This document shows, piece by piece, positions 41,187 through 49,667 of a stretch of 64,000 bases of DNA. Below the pieces are notes generated by a model. That model had not been told where the DNA came from, searched no databases, and saw nothing but the letters and a program-made list of their open reading frames with translations. The stretch is from Streptomyces sp. NBC_01463 (lineage in GTDB: Bacteria; Actinomycetota; Actinomycetes; Streptomycetales; Streptomycetaceae): the NCBI GenBank assembly GCA_036227345.1, contig CP109468.1, positions 3,844,001 through 3,908,000 on the forward strand, given 5' to 3'. The translations under genes were made by a program, and so were the position numbers. The number at the start of each line of letters is the position of its first letter. The first letter of the stretch is position 1.

Positions 41187-42353
41187 ATGTCGGACCACCA
41201 CTCGGGCGGAATCACCGTGCACGGCACCGTGGCCGCCGGCTACGAAGCCGTACGGGACGAGTTCGCCGCCGTACTCGCCGAGGAGCCCAACGAGCCGGGC
41301 TCGCAGCTCACCGTGTACCGGAACGGCCGCCGGGTCGTCGACCTCTGGGCGGGCGAGGGCGTCGACGCCGACTCGCTGCCCGCCGTCTTCTCCTCCACGA
41401 AGGGCGCGGCCCACCTCGTCGTCGCCCTGCTCGTGCAGGACGGCATCCTCGACCTGGACCGCACGGTCGCCTCGTACTGGCCGGAGTTCGCGGCCGAGGG
41501 CAAGGGCGCACTGACGCTGCGGGAGCTGCTGGGCCACCGCTCCGGGGTGATCGGCGTCGAGGGCGGCTTCCTCCTGGACGAGCTGGCCGACGACCGGGTG
41601 ATCGCCGCCCGGCTCGCCGGGCAGGCCCCGTTCTGGGAGCCCGGCAAGGAGTTCGGCTACCACGCGTTCGTGATCGGCGCGCTGACCGGCGAGGTGGTGC
41701 GGCGGGTCACCGGCCGTTCGATCCAGGAACTGTTCGAGGAGCGCGTCCGCGCCCCGTACGGCCTCGACCTCTACCTCGGCCAGCCCGCGGAGCTGGAGCC
41801 CCGCTACCTCCCCGTCCGGTCCATGAATCCGACACCGGAGCAGAAGGCCGAGTTCGCCGCCCGCCCCTTCGACCCGAAGGGCCTCCAGGCGGTGGCCTTC
41901 AACGTCCCGACGGATACCGTCGCCTGGATCAACACCCCGTCCGTACGGGCGCTCGGCCCGGCGTCGGTGGGCGGCGTCGGCTCGGCGCGCGCGCTGGCCG
42001 GGATGTACGCGGCCACGCTCGGCGAGTTCGCCGGCCGGCCCCCGCTCCTCACGGCGGAGACCCGGACCGAGTTCGCCCGCCTGAGCATGGCGGGCATCGA
42101 CCGGGTGACCGACGAGGTGGACCACTTCGGCCTCGGCTTCGAGCGCCCGCGCATGCTCTACCCGTCGCTGGGCGAGGGCGCGTTCGGCCACTGCGGCGCG
42201 GCGGGCTCCCAGGCGTTCGCGGACCCGTCGAACGGGATCGCGTACGGCTACACACGCCGACGGTTCGCGTTCCCGGGCGGGGCGGCCCCGGAGAACGTCC
42301 GGCTGGTCGCCGCGGTGGTGGAGGCGGCGAACTCAAGCCCCTCCGGCGACTGA
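41187..42353 (+). CDS. Serine hydrolase of the beta-lactamase/esterase (class C-like) family
   Basis: 388 residues; the ATG at 41187 has GGGGGGAAG upstream. The SxxK catalytic motif is SSTK in LPAVFSSTKGAAHLVVALLVQ, the tyrosine motif is FGYHAFVIGALTGEVVRRVTG, and HCGAAGSQAFADPSNGIAYGY supplies the third motif. There is no signal peptide, so it is a cytoplasmic esterase/EstB-like enzyme rather than a penicillin-binding protein. Its final residues SSPSGD and stop are encoded by the 21-bp dual-stop repeat, overlapping the convergent oxidoreductase gene. Confidence 0.87.
   Translation: MSDHHSGGITVHGTVAAGYEAVRDEFAAVLAEEPNEPGSQLTVYRNGRRVVDLWAGEGVDADSLPAVFSSTKGAAHLVVALLVQDGILDLDRTVASYWPEFAAEGKGALTLRELLGHRSGVIGVEGGFLLDELADDRVIAARLAGQAPFWEPGKEFGYHAFVIGALTGEVVRRVTGRSIQELFEERVRAPYGLDLYLGQPAELEPRYLPVRSMNPTPEQKAEFAARPFDPKGLQAVAFNVPTDTVAWINTPSVRALGPASVGGVGSARALAGMYAATLGEFAGRPPLLTAETRTEFARLSMAGIDRVTDEVDHFGLGFERPRMLYPSLGEGAFGHCGAAGSQAFADPSNGIAYGYTRRRFAFPGGAAPENVRLVAAVVEAANSSPSGD
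42333..42353. repeat. 21-bp dual-stop repeat, copy at a convergent gene end
   Basis: TCAAGCCCCTCC...GACTGA supplies TGA on the plus strand (42351-42353, serine hydrolase, ...SPSGD) and TGA on the minus strand (42333-42335, oxidoreductase, ...SVAGGA). It matches the copy at 52892-52912 at 19 of 21 bases. Confidence 0.8.
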
Positions 42354-45233
42354 GGAGCGGGGGTCCGGGGGCGGAGCCCCCGGGTCCAGCCCCTCGGCCA
42401 GTACCTCCGCCAGGTGCCGCCCCCGCACCCCGCCCAGCTGCGCCAGCTGCGTCCGGCACGAGAACCCGTCCGCCAGGACCTCCGCGTCCGGCGGCGCGTC
42501 CCGTACCGCCGGCAGCAGCTGGTCCTCCGCGCAGGCCACCGAAACCTCCCAGTGCCCCCGCTCGAAGCCGAAGTTGCCGGCCAGGCCGCAGCAGCCGCCC
42601 GTCAACTCGCCCTTCAGACCGGCCCGTTCCCTCAGCCGCCGGTCCGCCCCGTCGCCCAGGACCGCGTGCTGGTGGCAGTGCGTCTGGCCGGTGACCGGGC
42701 GGTCCAGCCGCGGGGGCCGCCAGTCGGGGGCGTACTTCTCCAGGTACTCCGCCAGGGTGTGGACCGAGGCGGCCAGTTCGGCGGCGCGCGGGTCGTCGGG
42801 GAGCAGCTCCGGGAGGTCGTTGCGGAGCGTCGCCGCGCAGCTCGGTTCGAGGACGATCACGGGGTCGCCGAGCATGCCGCCGAGCCGCTTCAGGGTGCGG
42901 CGCATCACCGTGCGGGCCCGGGTCAGCTGGCCGGTCGAGACGTACGTGAGCCCGCAGCACAGGCCGCGGCCGGCCGGGAGCGCCTTGCGGCCCGTCGCCT
43001 CCAGGACCCGGACCGCCGCCCGGCCCACCTCGGGCGAGAGGTGCTCCGTGAAGGTGTCGGGCCAGACCACGGCCACCTGGTCGTTGGAGAGGATGAACGT
43101 CCCCTTGCCCCAGCGCCGGTTCAGCCACCGCGTGAACGTCTCCCGCGCCAGGACCGGAATCCCCCGCTCCGGCGCGATGCCCGCCAGCCGCTTGGCAAGG
43201 GCGGCGAGCGGGCGCACCCGGGCCAGGGCGTTCAGCGCGCCCGCGAAGGGGGACGCGAGGCGCAGCCAGCGCGGCAGCCATCCCATCGCGTAGTGCGCGG
43301 CCGGGCGCAGCCGGTGCCGGTAGTGGTGGTGCAGGAACTCCGCCTTGTACGTGGCCATGTCGACGCCCACCGGGCAGTCGCTGCGGCAGCCCTTGCAGGA
43401 CAGGCACAGGTCGAGCGCGTCCCGTACCTCCGTCGAGCGCCAGCCGTCGGTGATCACCCCGCCCGCGGTGCCGGCCAGCATCTCGTGGAGCAGCCGGGCG
43501 CGGCCGCGCGTCGAGTGCGCCTCCTCGCCAGTCGCGCGGAAGGACGGGCACATCACGGACGGGCCGGCGGCCTCCTTCGTACGGCACTTGGCGACGCCCA
43601 CGCACCGTCGCACCGCCGCGGAGAAGTCGCCGCCGTCGTGCGGGTAGCCGAACGCGACGTCGACCGGCTGTTTCGGGAGCACCTCGAAGCGCAGGTTCTC
43701 GTCCAGACGGGCCGGGCGGGCGAGGATGCCCGGGTTCATGCCGCCGTCGGGGTCCCAGAGGTCCTTGAACCGGCCGAAGAGTGCGACGAGTTCGTCCCCG
43801 TACATCCGGGGGAGCAGTTCGGCGCGCGCCTGGCCGTCGCCGTGTTCGCCGGACAGGGAGCCGCCGTGGGCGACGACCAGTGAGGCGAGTTCCTCGGAGA
43901 AGCGGCGGAAACGCGCCACTCCGTCCCCGGTCAGGAGGTCGAAGTCGATGCGGACGTGGATGCAGCCGTCGCCGAAGTGCCCGTACGGGGTGCCGCGCAG
44001 GCCGTGTTCGGTGAGCAGGGCGCGGAAGTCGCGGAGGTAGGGGCCGAGCCGGGCGGGCGGTACCGCGCAGTCCTCCCAGCCGGGCCAGGCCTCGCTGCCG
44101 TCGGGCATCCGGGTCGCGGTGCCGGACGCGTCCTCCCTGATCCGCCACAGCGCCCGCTGGCCGGCCGGGTCGGTGACGACGGCGGTGTCCACCGCGCCCC
44201 CGGCGGCCGCCCGCGCGATCCGTTCGGCGTGCGCCCGTGCCTCGGCCGGGGTGGCGCCGCCGGTCTCGACGAAGAGCCAGGCGGCGCCGCGCGGCAGCCC
44301 TGCGGGTTCGCGTACGAGGTCGGCGGCCATGCCCTCGACGGTCAGCGAGTGGTGCGGGAGGAGGCCGGGGGCGGCCTCGGCGGCGGCCGACTCGTCGGCG
44401 TAGCCGAGGACGGCGAGGGCGCGGGCCGCGGGTGCCTCGACGAGCCGCAGCGTCGCCTCCGTCACCACGCCGAGCGTGCCCTCGCTCCCGCAGAACGCGC
44501 GGGCGGTGTCGGCGCCGCGTTCGGGCAGCAGCGCGTCCAGCGCGTATCCGGAGATGCGGCGCGGGAGTCCGGGGAAGCCGGTGCGCAGGAGGGCGAGGTG
44601 GGAGGCGGTCAGTTCGCGGAGTCCGGCGGGGCCCTCGGCGCCCGGGGCCAGGCGGAGGGTGCCGCCGCCGTAGCGGGCGACGGTGAGGGCGTGGACGTTG
44701 TCGGCGGTGGTGCCCCAGGCGACCGAGTGCGAGCCGCAGGAGTTGTTGCCGATCATGCCGCCGACGGTGCAGCGGCTGTGCGTGGAGGGGTCGGGTCCGA
44801 AGGTGAGCCCGTGCGGGGCGGCGGCCGCCCGCAGGTCGTCCAGGACGACGCCCGGCTGGACCACGGCGGTGCGGGAGCCGGGGTCCAGCTCGACGATCGA
44901 CCGGAGGTGGCGGGTGAGGTCGAGGACGACTCCGGTGCCGGTGGCCTGCCCGGCGATGGACGTGCCGCCGCCGCGCGGCACGACGGGCACCCGGTGCGCG
45001 CGGCAGACGGCGAGCGCGGCGGCGATGTCGTCGGCGTCGCGCGGGGCGACGACACCGAGCGGCACCCGGCGGTAGTTGGAGGCGTCCATCGTCGTCAGCG
45101 CCCGTGCGGTGGCGTCGAACTCCACCGCTCCGCGCACGGCAGCGCGCAGGTCACGGACGAGCTCGGCGGGAGCGCCGTCGCGCGGGGAGCCACCGTGCGC
45201 GGCGGCGGCCTTCTCAGGGGTGCCAGGTGCCAT
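42333..45233 (-). CDS. FAD-linked oxidase / Fe-S oxidoreductase fusion (D-lactate dehydrogenase-like)
   Basis: 966 residues from the ATG at 45233. The FAD domain has VPVVPRGGGTSIAGQATGTGVVLDLT and TVGGMIGNNSCGSHSVAWGTTADNV, followed by the C-terminal FAD-oxidase cap (EHGDGQARAELLPRMYG, DGGMNPG). The second half has a ferredoxin motif CLSCKGCRSDCPVGVDMATYKAEF and GlpC/CCG cysteine motifs (GRGLCCGLTYVSTGQL, TGGCCGLAGNFGFE). This FAD plus Fe-S plus CCG layout is that of large quinone-linked D-lactate/D-2-hydroxyacid dehydrogenases. It diverges from the conservon. The ribosome site is weak. Confidence 0.9.
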   Translation of the reverse strand: MAPGTPEKAAAAHGGSPRDGAPAELVRDLRAAVRGAVEFDATARALTTMDASNYRRVPLGVVAPRDADDIAAALAVCRAHRVPVVPRGGGTSIAGQATGTGVVLDLTRHLRSIVELDPGSRTAVVQPGVVLDDLRAAAAPHGLTFGPDPSTHSRCTVGGMIGNNSCGSHSVAWGTTADNVHALTVARYGGGTLRLAPGAEGPAGLRELTASHLALLRTGFPGLPRRISGYALDALLPERGADTARAFCGSEGTLGVVTEATLRLVEAPAARALAVLGYADESAAAEAAPGLLPHHSLTVEGMAADLVREPAGLPRGAAWLFVETGGATPAEARAHAERIARAAAGGAVDTAVVTDPAGQRALWRIREDASGTATRMPDGSEAWPGWEDCAVPPARLGPYLRDFRALLTEHGLRGTPYGHFGDGCIHVRIDFDLLTGDGVARFRRFSEELASLVVAHGGSLSGEHGDGQARAELLPRMYGDELVALFGRFKDLWDPDGGMNPGILARPARLDENLRFEVLPKQPVDVAFGYPHDGGDFSAAVRRCVGVAKCRTKEAAGPSVMCPSFRATGEEAHSTRGRARLLHEMLAGTAGGVITDGWRSTEVRDALDLCLSCKGCRSDCPVGVDMATYKAEFLHHHYRHRLRPAAHYAMGWLPRWLRLASPFAGALNALARVRPLAALAKRLAGIAPERGIPVLARETFTRWLNRRWGKGTFILSNDQVAVVWPDTFTEHLSPEVGRAAVRVLEATGRKALPAGRGLCCGLTYVSTGQLTRARTVMRRTLKRLGGMLGDPVIVLEPSCAATLRNDLPELLPDDPRAAELAASVHTLAEYLEKYAPDWRPPRLDRPVTGQTHCHQHAVLGDGADRRLRERAGLKGELTGGCCGLAGNFGFERGHWEVSVACAEDQLLPAVRDAPPDAEVLADGFSCRTQLAQLGGVRGRHLAEVLAEGLDPGAPPPDPRSSVAGGA

Positions 45234-45499
45234 CCGGACAGCATGCCGCCCTCCCGGACGGCCCGGCCGACGCCCCCGCGCGTTTTCGTCGATTACGTCA
45301 ATACGTCGGATTACGTCGGACTCGCGAACATAAACGAAACAGAGAGCACCACAAGTTCTTCCCAAACAGATCGTCAATTCTCATATAGTGACCGAGACTT
45401 GTCTGGGAATCTTCTGTTCCAGTTGTCGCATTTGCTCGACGCAGTACCGACTCGCCCGAACCGTCCCATCCGTCACCGTCCGCCCCCCAAGGACTCCGA
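45234..45499. promoter_or_regulatory. AT-rich divergent promoter region with repeated ATTACGTC
   Basis: 266 bp between the oxidoreductase and cvnA, notably AT-rich. GATTACGTC occurs at 45291-45299 and 45309-45317 with ATACGTC between, an 18-bp periodic direct repeat that could bind a regulator. GAACATAAACGAAAC (about 45325-45340) is another candidate site, resembling DeoR-type half-site repeats. A TTG start with AAGGA opens cvnA at the right end. Confidence 0.5.
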
Positions 45500-46987
45500 T
45501 TGCGCCCCTCAACCCGGCCGACCGCACTGGCCCTGCTGGTCACCGTGGCCCTCACCGGATCCCTGTGTCTGTGGGCGGCCGCCGCCGCCCCCGAATCGGC
45601 CAGGACCGCAGTGGCCTGGGGGGCGAGCGCCGCCGCCGTGCTGCTCTCCGCCGCCGTCGCCACCGCCGTCCACGCCCGCGCCACGGCCCGCCGGCTGCGG
45701 GAGCTCCTCGCGGCCGAAAGCGGCCGGTTCACCGCCGAGACCTCGCGGATGGTGTCGGCGTCCGCCGCCGACGCCCAGCGGTTCACCGCCGAGACCGCCC
45801 GGATCAAGGCCGCAGCGGCCACCGAGACGGCCCGCGTCGTCGCGGAGTCCGCGGCCGGAACCGAGCGGCTCACCAAGGAGAACGCGAAGCTCAAGGCCCG
45901 CGTCTCCCGCAGTGAGACCGAGCGCTCCGCCGCCGTCGCCGCCTGCGCCAACGCCGCGGGCCGGATGCAGGCACTGGCGACGAGCATGCTCGCCGACCTG
46001 CGCGACATGGAACACCGCCACTCCGCCGAGGACGTCCTGGGCGATCTGCTGCACCTGGACCACCGCACCGCCCAGGCGGGCCGGCTGGCCGACTCCATCG
46101 CCGTGCTGACCGGCGCCCGCTCCGGGCGGCGCTGGGCGAAGCCGATCGTGATGGAGTCCATCCTGCGCGGCGCGATGGGCCGGATCAGCGGATACCAGCG
46201 GATCCGTCTCCACTCCACCAGCGATGTCGCCATCGCCGGTCACGCCGCCGAGGGCGTCATGCACGCACTCGCCGAACTCCTCGACAACGCCGCGAACTTC
46301 TCGCCGCCCACCGCCGAGGTCCATGTGTACGTGGAGGAGGTCCCGGCCGGCATCGTGCTGACCGTCGAGGACAGCGGTCTCGTCATGAGCGATGTGCAGC
46401 TGCGCCGCGCCGAACGCGCCGTCTCCGCCGTCAACCAGGACCTGACCGGCCTCTCCGGCACCCGGCTCGGCCTCGCCGTCGTCGGCCGGCTGGCCCGCAA
46501 GCACGGACTGACCGTCTCGTTCCGGCCCTCCGCCCGCGGCGGCACGGGCGCGCTGATGATGCTCCCGCAGGAGATCATCACCCGCACCCCGATGCCGGCC
46601 CCCGAGCCCGCCGCCGGCCCCGTGATCCCCGCGCCGCGCGAGCCCGAGCCGGTCCACGCCTCCGGAGCCGACCGCACCGGCACCCCGGACACGTCCCCCG
46701 ACGCGTCCCGCTCCCCGGAGCCCCTGCGCTCCGACTCCGGCTCGGACACGACCGGCGGACTCCCCCGGTTCGGCGACAGCGGACTGCCCAAGCGCTCGCG
46801 CGGCCGCACCCTGGCCGCCGCCGAGTCCCGTGCCCGGGCGGCGTCCGACGCGTCGGACGCCGAGACCGCGGACGGCACCACCCCCCGGCCCCGTACCGCC
46901 GACCCCAAGGCCCAGGCAGCCCGCTTCAGCAGCTTCCGCCAGGCCGTACGGCCCAACTCCCCGCACCCGGAAGGCAACACCCGATGA
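45500..46987 (+). CDS. cvnA: Conservon sensor histidine kinase-like protein CvnA
   Basis: 495 residues from the TTG at 45500, with AAGGA 6 nt upstream. Two N-terminal membrane helices (ALALLVTVALTGSLCLWAAA and VAWGASAAAVLLSAAVATAV) are followed by an Ala/Glu-rich coiled coil with repeated RFTAETSRM/RFTAETARI units, a dimerisation helix with LLHLDHRTAQAGR, and an HATPase domain (ALAELLDNAANFSPP = N box; LTVEDSGLVM; TRLGLAVVGRLARKHG). The C-terminal ~130 residues are disordered. It is the first gene of a cvnABCD operon that ends in two P450 genes. Confidence 0.93.
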   Translation: MRPSTRPTALALLVTVALTGSLCLWAAAAAPESARTAVAWGASAAAVLLSAAVATAVHARATARRLRELLAAESGRFTAETSRMVSASAADAQRFTAETARIKAAAATETARVVAESAAGTERLTKENAKLKARVSRSETERSAAVAACANAAGRMQALATSMLADLRDMEHRHSAEDVLGDLLHLDHRTAQAGRLADSIAVLTGARSGRRWAKPIVMESILRGAMGRISGYQRIRLHSTSDVAIAGHAAEGVMHALAELLDNAANFSPPTAEVHVYVEEVPAGIVLTVEDSGLVMSDVQLRRAERAVSAVNQDLTGLSGTRLGLAVVGRLARKHGLTVSFRPSARGGTGALMMLPQEIITRTPMPAPEPAAGPVIPAPREPEPVHASGADRTGTPDTSPDASRSPEPLRSDSGSDTTGGLPRFGDSGLPKRSRGRTLAAAESRARAASDASDAETADGTTPRPRTADPKAQAARFSSFRQAVRPNSPHPEGNTR

Positions 46988-47412
46988 CCGCGACCACCGA
47001 CGAGAAGCTCAACTGGCTGCTGGAGGGGCTCCTTGAGCGCACCCCCGGCGCCCGTCACGCCCTCGTGCTGTCCAGGGACGGCCTCAAGCTGTGCCGTACC
47101 CCCGAGCTCTCCGTCGACCAGGCGGACCAGCTGGCCGCGATCTCGGCCGGGATCCAGAGCCTCTCGCACGGCGCGTCCGTCGAGTTCGGTGACGGCACCG
47201 GCGGCGTACGTTCCGCGATGGCCGAGTTCTACGGCGGCGTGCTGTTCATCGTGGAGGCGGGCGCCGGCGCCCACCTCGCCGTCGTCGCGTCCGAGGACGC
47301 CGACGTCGGCCTCGTCGGCCACAACATGAGCGAGCTCGTGGAGCAGCTCGGCGAGCACCTCGTCGCCCCGCCGCGCGAGCCCGCCGAAGCCTCCGAAACC
47401 GCGGCCGTATGA
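46984..47412 (+). CDS. cvnB: Roadblock/LC7-domain protein CvnB
   Basis: 142 residues: LNWLLEGLLERTPGARHALVLSRDGLKL opens the roadblock/LC7 fold, and LAAISAGIQSLSHGASVEFGDG follows. CvnB proteins are thought to act with the small GTPase CvnD at the membrane complex. The ATG overlaps the cvnA stop by 4 bp. Confidence 0.95.
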   Translation: MTATTDEKLNWLLEGLLERTPGARHALVLSRDGLKLCRTPELSVDQADQLAAISAGIQSLSHGASVEFGDGTGGVRSAMAEFYGGVLFIVEAGAGAHLAVVASEDADVGLVGHNMSELVEQLGEHLVAPPREPAEASETAAV

Positions 47413-47774
47413 CTCCCCGCCCCCGCCCCGGCCGGGACGACGACCCGGACCGGCTGTACACCCTCACCGGTGGCCGCAGCCGGTCCGATTCGGCCGCCTT
47501 CGACCTGGTGACGCTGGTGGTCTCCGAGTGCGAGCCGGCCCCCGGCATGCAGTCGGAGCACGTCACGATCCTGCGGATGTGCGAACGGCCCACCGCGGTC
47601 GTCGAACTCGCCGCCGGACTGAACCTGCCCGTCAGCATCGTGCGCATCCTGCTGTGCGATCTGCTCGACACCGGCCGGATCAGCGCCCGCCACCCCCGTA
47701 CCGCCCGTGTCGCGGACCGGCTCCCCGACCCCGACATCCTGGAACAGGTGCTCGTTGGACTCCGCAACCTCTGA
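47409..47774 (+). CDS. cvnC: DUF742 protein CvnC
   Basis: 121 residues with the DUF742 pattern RLYTLTGGRSRSDSAAFDLVTLVVS and ILRMCERPTAVVELAAGLNLPVSIVRILLCDLLDTGRI, a winged-helix-like fold. It overlaps cvnB by 4 bp and its 3' end overlaps cvnD. Confidence 0.95.
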   Translation: MTPRPRPGRDDDPDRLYTLTGGRSRSDSAAFDLVTLVVSECEPAPGMQSEHVTILRMCERPTAVVELAAGLNLPVSIVRILLCDLLDTGRISARHPRTARVADRLPDPDILEQVLVGLRNL

Positions 47775-48405
47775 CCGTGCCGCCCTGCAGGCCACGGCCG
47801 ACAACGGACTGAAGATAGTCGTCGTCGGTGGCTTCGGGGTCGGCAAGACCACCATGGTCCGATCCGTGAGCGAGATCCGTCCGCTCAACACGGAGGAGAC
47901 GATGACCCGCGCGGGCGAGGCCGTCGACCACCTCGACGGGGTGCAGTCGAAGTCGTCCACGACCGTCGCCTTCGACTTCGGCCGGATCACGCTCGACGCG
48001 CGCTCGGTCCTCTACCTCTTCGGCGCACCCGGCCAGGAGCGCTTCTGGTTCCTGTGGGACCGGCTGTTCTCCGGGACGCTGGGCGCGGTCGTCCTCGTCG
48101 ACACCCGGCGCCTCGCCGACTCCTGGTACGCCATCGACCGGCTGGAACACCACGGCACGCCGTTCATCGTCGCGTGCAACGACTTCGGCGGCCCGCTCCA
48201 CACCGAGCAGCAGATCCGTGAGGCGCTCGACCTCTCGGACGACGTGCCGCTCGTGGAGTGCGACGCCCGGGACCGGTCCTCCAGCAAGTACGTCCTGATC
48301 ACGCTGGTGGAGCACCTCTACGCCCTCTCCCGGGGCAAGGTCAGCTCCTCCGCAGCCGCCCGTCCGGACACCACTCCGGAGAAGACCCCGGAGCCCACCC
48401 CGTGA
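47755..48405 (+). CDS. cvnD: Small GTP-binding protein CvnD
   Basis: 216 residues from the TTG at 47755, which lies inside the end of cvnC and follows GGAACAGG. The G1 loop is GGFGVGKTTMV, switch region RAGEAVDHLD, G3-like LFGAPGQERFWF, and G4-like ACNDF rather than NKxD, as usual in conservon GTPases. It is thought to relay the signal within the Cvn complex. The start could also be elsewhere in the overlap, but only TTG fits the frame. Confidence 0.93.
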   Translation: MDSATSDRAALQATADNGLKIVVVGGFGVGKTTMVRSVSEIRPLNTEETMTRAGEAVDHLDGVQSKSSTTVAFDFGRITLDARSVLYLFGAPGQERFWFLWDRLFSGTLGAVVLVDTRRLADSWYAIDRLEHHGTPFIVACNDFGGPLHTEQQIREALDLSDDVPLVECDARDRSSSKYVLITLVEHLYALSRGKVSSSAAARPDTTPEKTPEPTP

Positions 48406-49667
48406 CCCAGCCCCCCGAACCGCCCCCGGGCTGCCCGGCACACGACCGCGTACCGCTGTCGGGTCCGCGGTTCCAGACCGAACCCACCCAGCTGTACCGG
48501 GAGATGCGCCGCGACCACGGCGCCGTCGCCCCCATCGTGCTGGACGGCGGCATCCCGGCCTGGCTGGTCCTCGGCTACCGCGAACTGCACCAGGTCACCA
48601 GCGACCCGGTGCTGTTCAGCCGCGACTCCGACCTGTGGAGCCAGTGGGAGCACATCCCCGACGACTGGCCGCTGCTGCCCATGATCGGCCGCAAGCAGCC
48701 GTCGATCCTCTACACGGTCGGCCCCCGGCACGTCGAGCGCGCCGCGATGATCAGCAACGCCCTGGAGGCCGTCGACCCGTTCGCCCTCAAGCGGTACGCG
48801 GAGGAGTTCGCCGACGAACTCATCGACCGGTTCTGCTCCAAGGGCGCGGTCGACATCATCGCCGAGTACGCGATGCTGCTCCCCGCCCGGGTGCTGGCGC
48901 GGATCTACGGATTCAGCGACGAGACCGGCGACGCGCTCGTCGGCTCGATCAACGACATGATCGACGGCCGGGAACGCGCCCTGGCAGGCCAGCAGCACCT
49001 CGGCACGTCGATGTTCCAGCTGCTGGCCGACAAGCACGCCGAGCCCGCCGACGACGTCGCGACCCGGATGCTGGCCGACCCCGGCGGCTTCACGGACGAG
49101 GAGGTCGCCCAGGACCTCATGGTCATGATGGCCGCCGGCCACCAGCCGACCGCGGACTGGATGGGCAACTCCCTGCGGCTGATGCTGACCGACGACCGGT
49201 TCGCCGCCTCGCTCTCCGGCGGCCGGCACAGCGTCGCCGAGGCGATGAACGAGGTCCTGTGGGAGGACACCCCGACGCAGAACATCGCGGGGCGCTGGAC
49301 CGCCCGCGACACCCACCTCGGGGGCCGTCACATCCAGGCGGGCGACCTGCTGGTCCTCGGCTTCGCCGCCGCCAACGCCGACCCGCAGGTGCGCACCGAC
49401 GGCTCGGCGCTGACCGGTGGGAACAACGCGTTCCTCTCCTTCGGCCACGGCGAGCACCGCTGCCCGTTCCCGGCCCAGGAGACCGCCGAGGTCATCGCCC
49501 GTACCGGCATCGAGGTCCTGCTGGACCGCCTCCCGGACATCGACCTCGACGTCCCCGCCGAACAGCTCACCCGACGCCCCTCCCCGTGGCTGCGGGGCCT
49601 GACGGACCTGCCCGTCGCCTTCACGCCCACCCCCGCCACAGGATCCGCCATCGGAGGCCAGATATGA
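48402..49667 (+). CDS. Cytochrome P450, CYP157-type lacking EXXR
   Basis: 421 residues from the GTG at 48402, overlapping cvnD by 4 bp. The haem motif FGHGEHRC gives Cys354 and the I helix reads AAGHQPTADW (244-253). In the K helix the universally expected EXXR is E284-V-L-W287 (EAMNEVLWEDTP), so the arginine is replaced by tryptophan. This loss is a known hallmark of CYP157 enzymes in Streptomyces conservons. The reaction is not known. Confidence 0.9.
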   Translation: MTQPPEPPPGCPAHDRVPLSGPRFQTEPTQLYREMRRDHGAVAPIVLDGGIPAWLVLGYRELHQVTSDPVLFSRDSDLWSQWEHIPDDWPLLPMIGRKQPSILYTVGPRHVERAAMISNALEAVDPFALKRYAEEFADELIDRFCSKGAVDIIAEYAMLLPARVLARIYGFSDETGDALVGSINDMIDGRERALAGQQHLGTSMFQLLADKHAEPADDVATRMLADPGGFTDEEVAQDLMVMMAAGHQPTADWMGNSLRLMLTDDRFAASLSGGRHSVAEAMNEVLWEDTPTQNIAGRWTARDTHLGGRHIQAGDLLVLGFAAANADPQVRTDGSALTGGNNAFLSFGHGEHRCPFPAQETAEVIARTGIEVLLDRLPDIDLDVPAEQLTRRPSPWLRGLTDLPVAFTPTPATGSAIGGQI

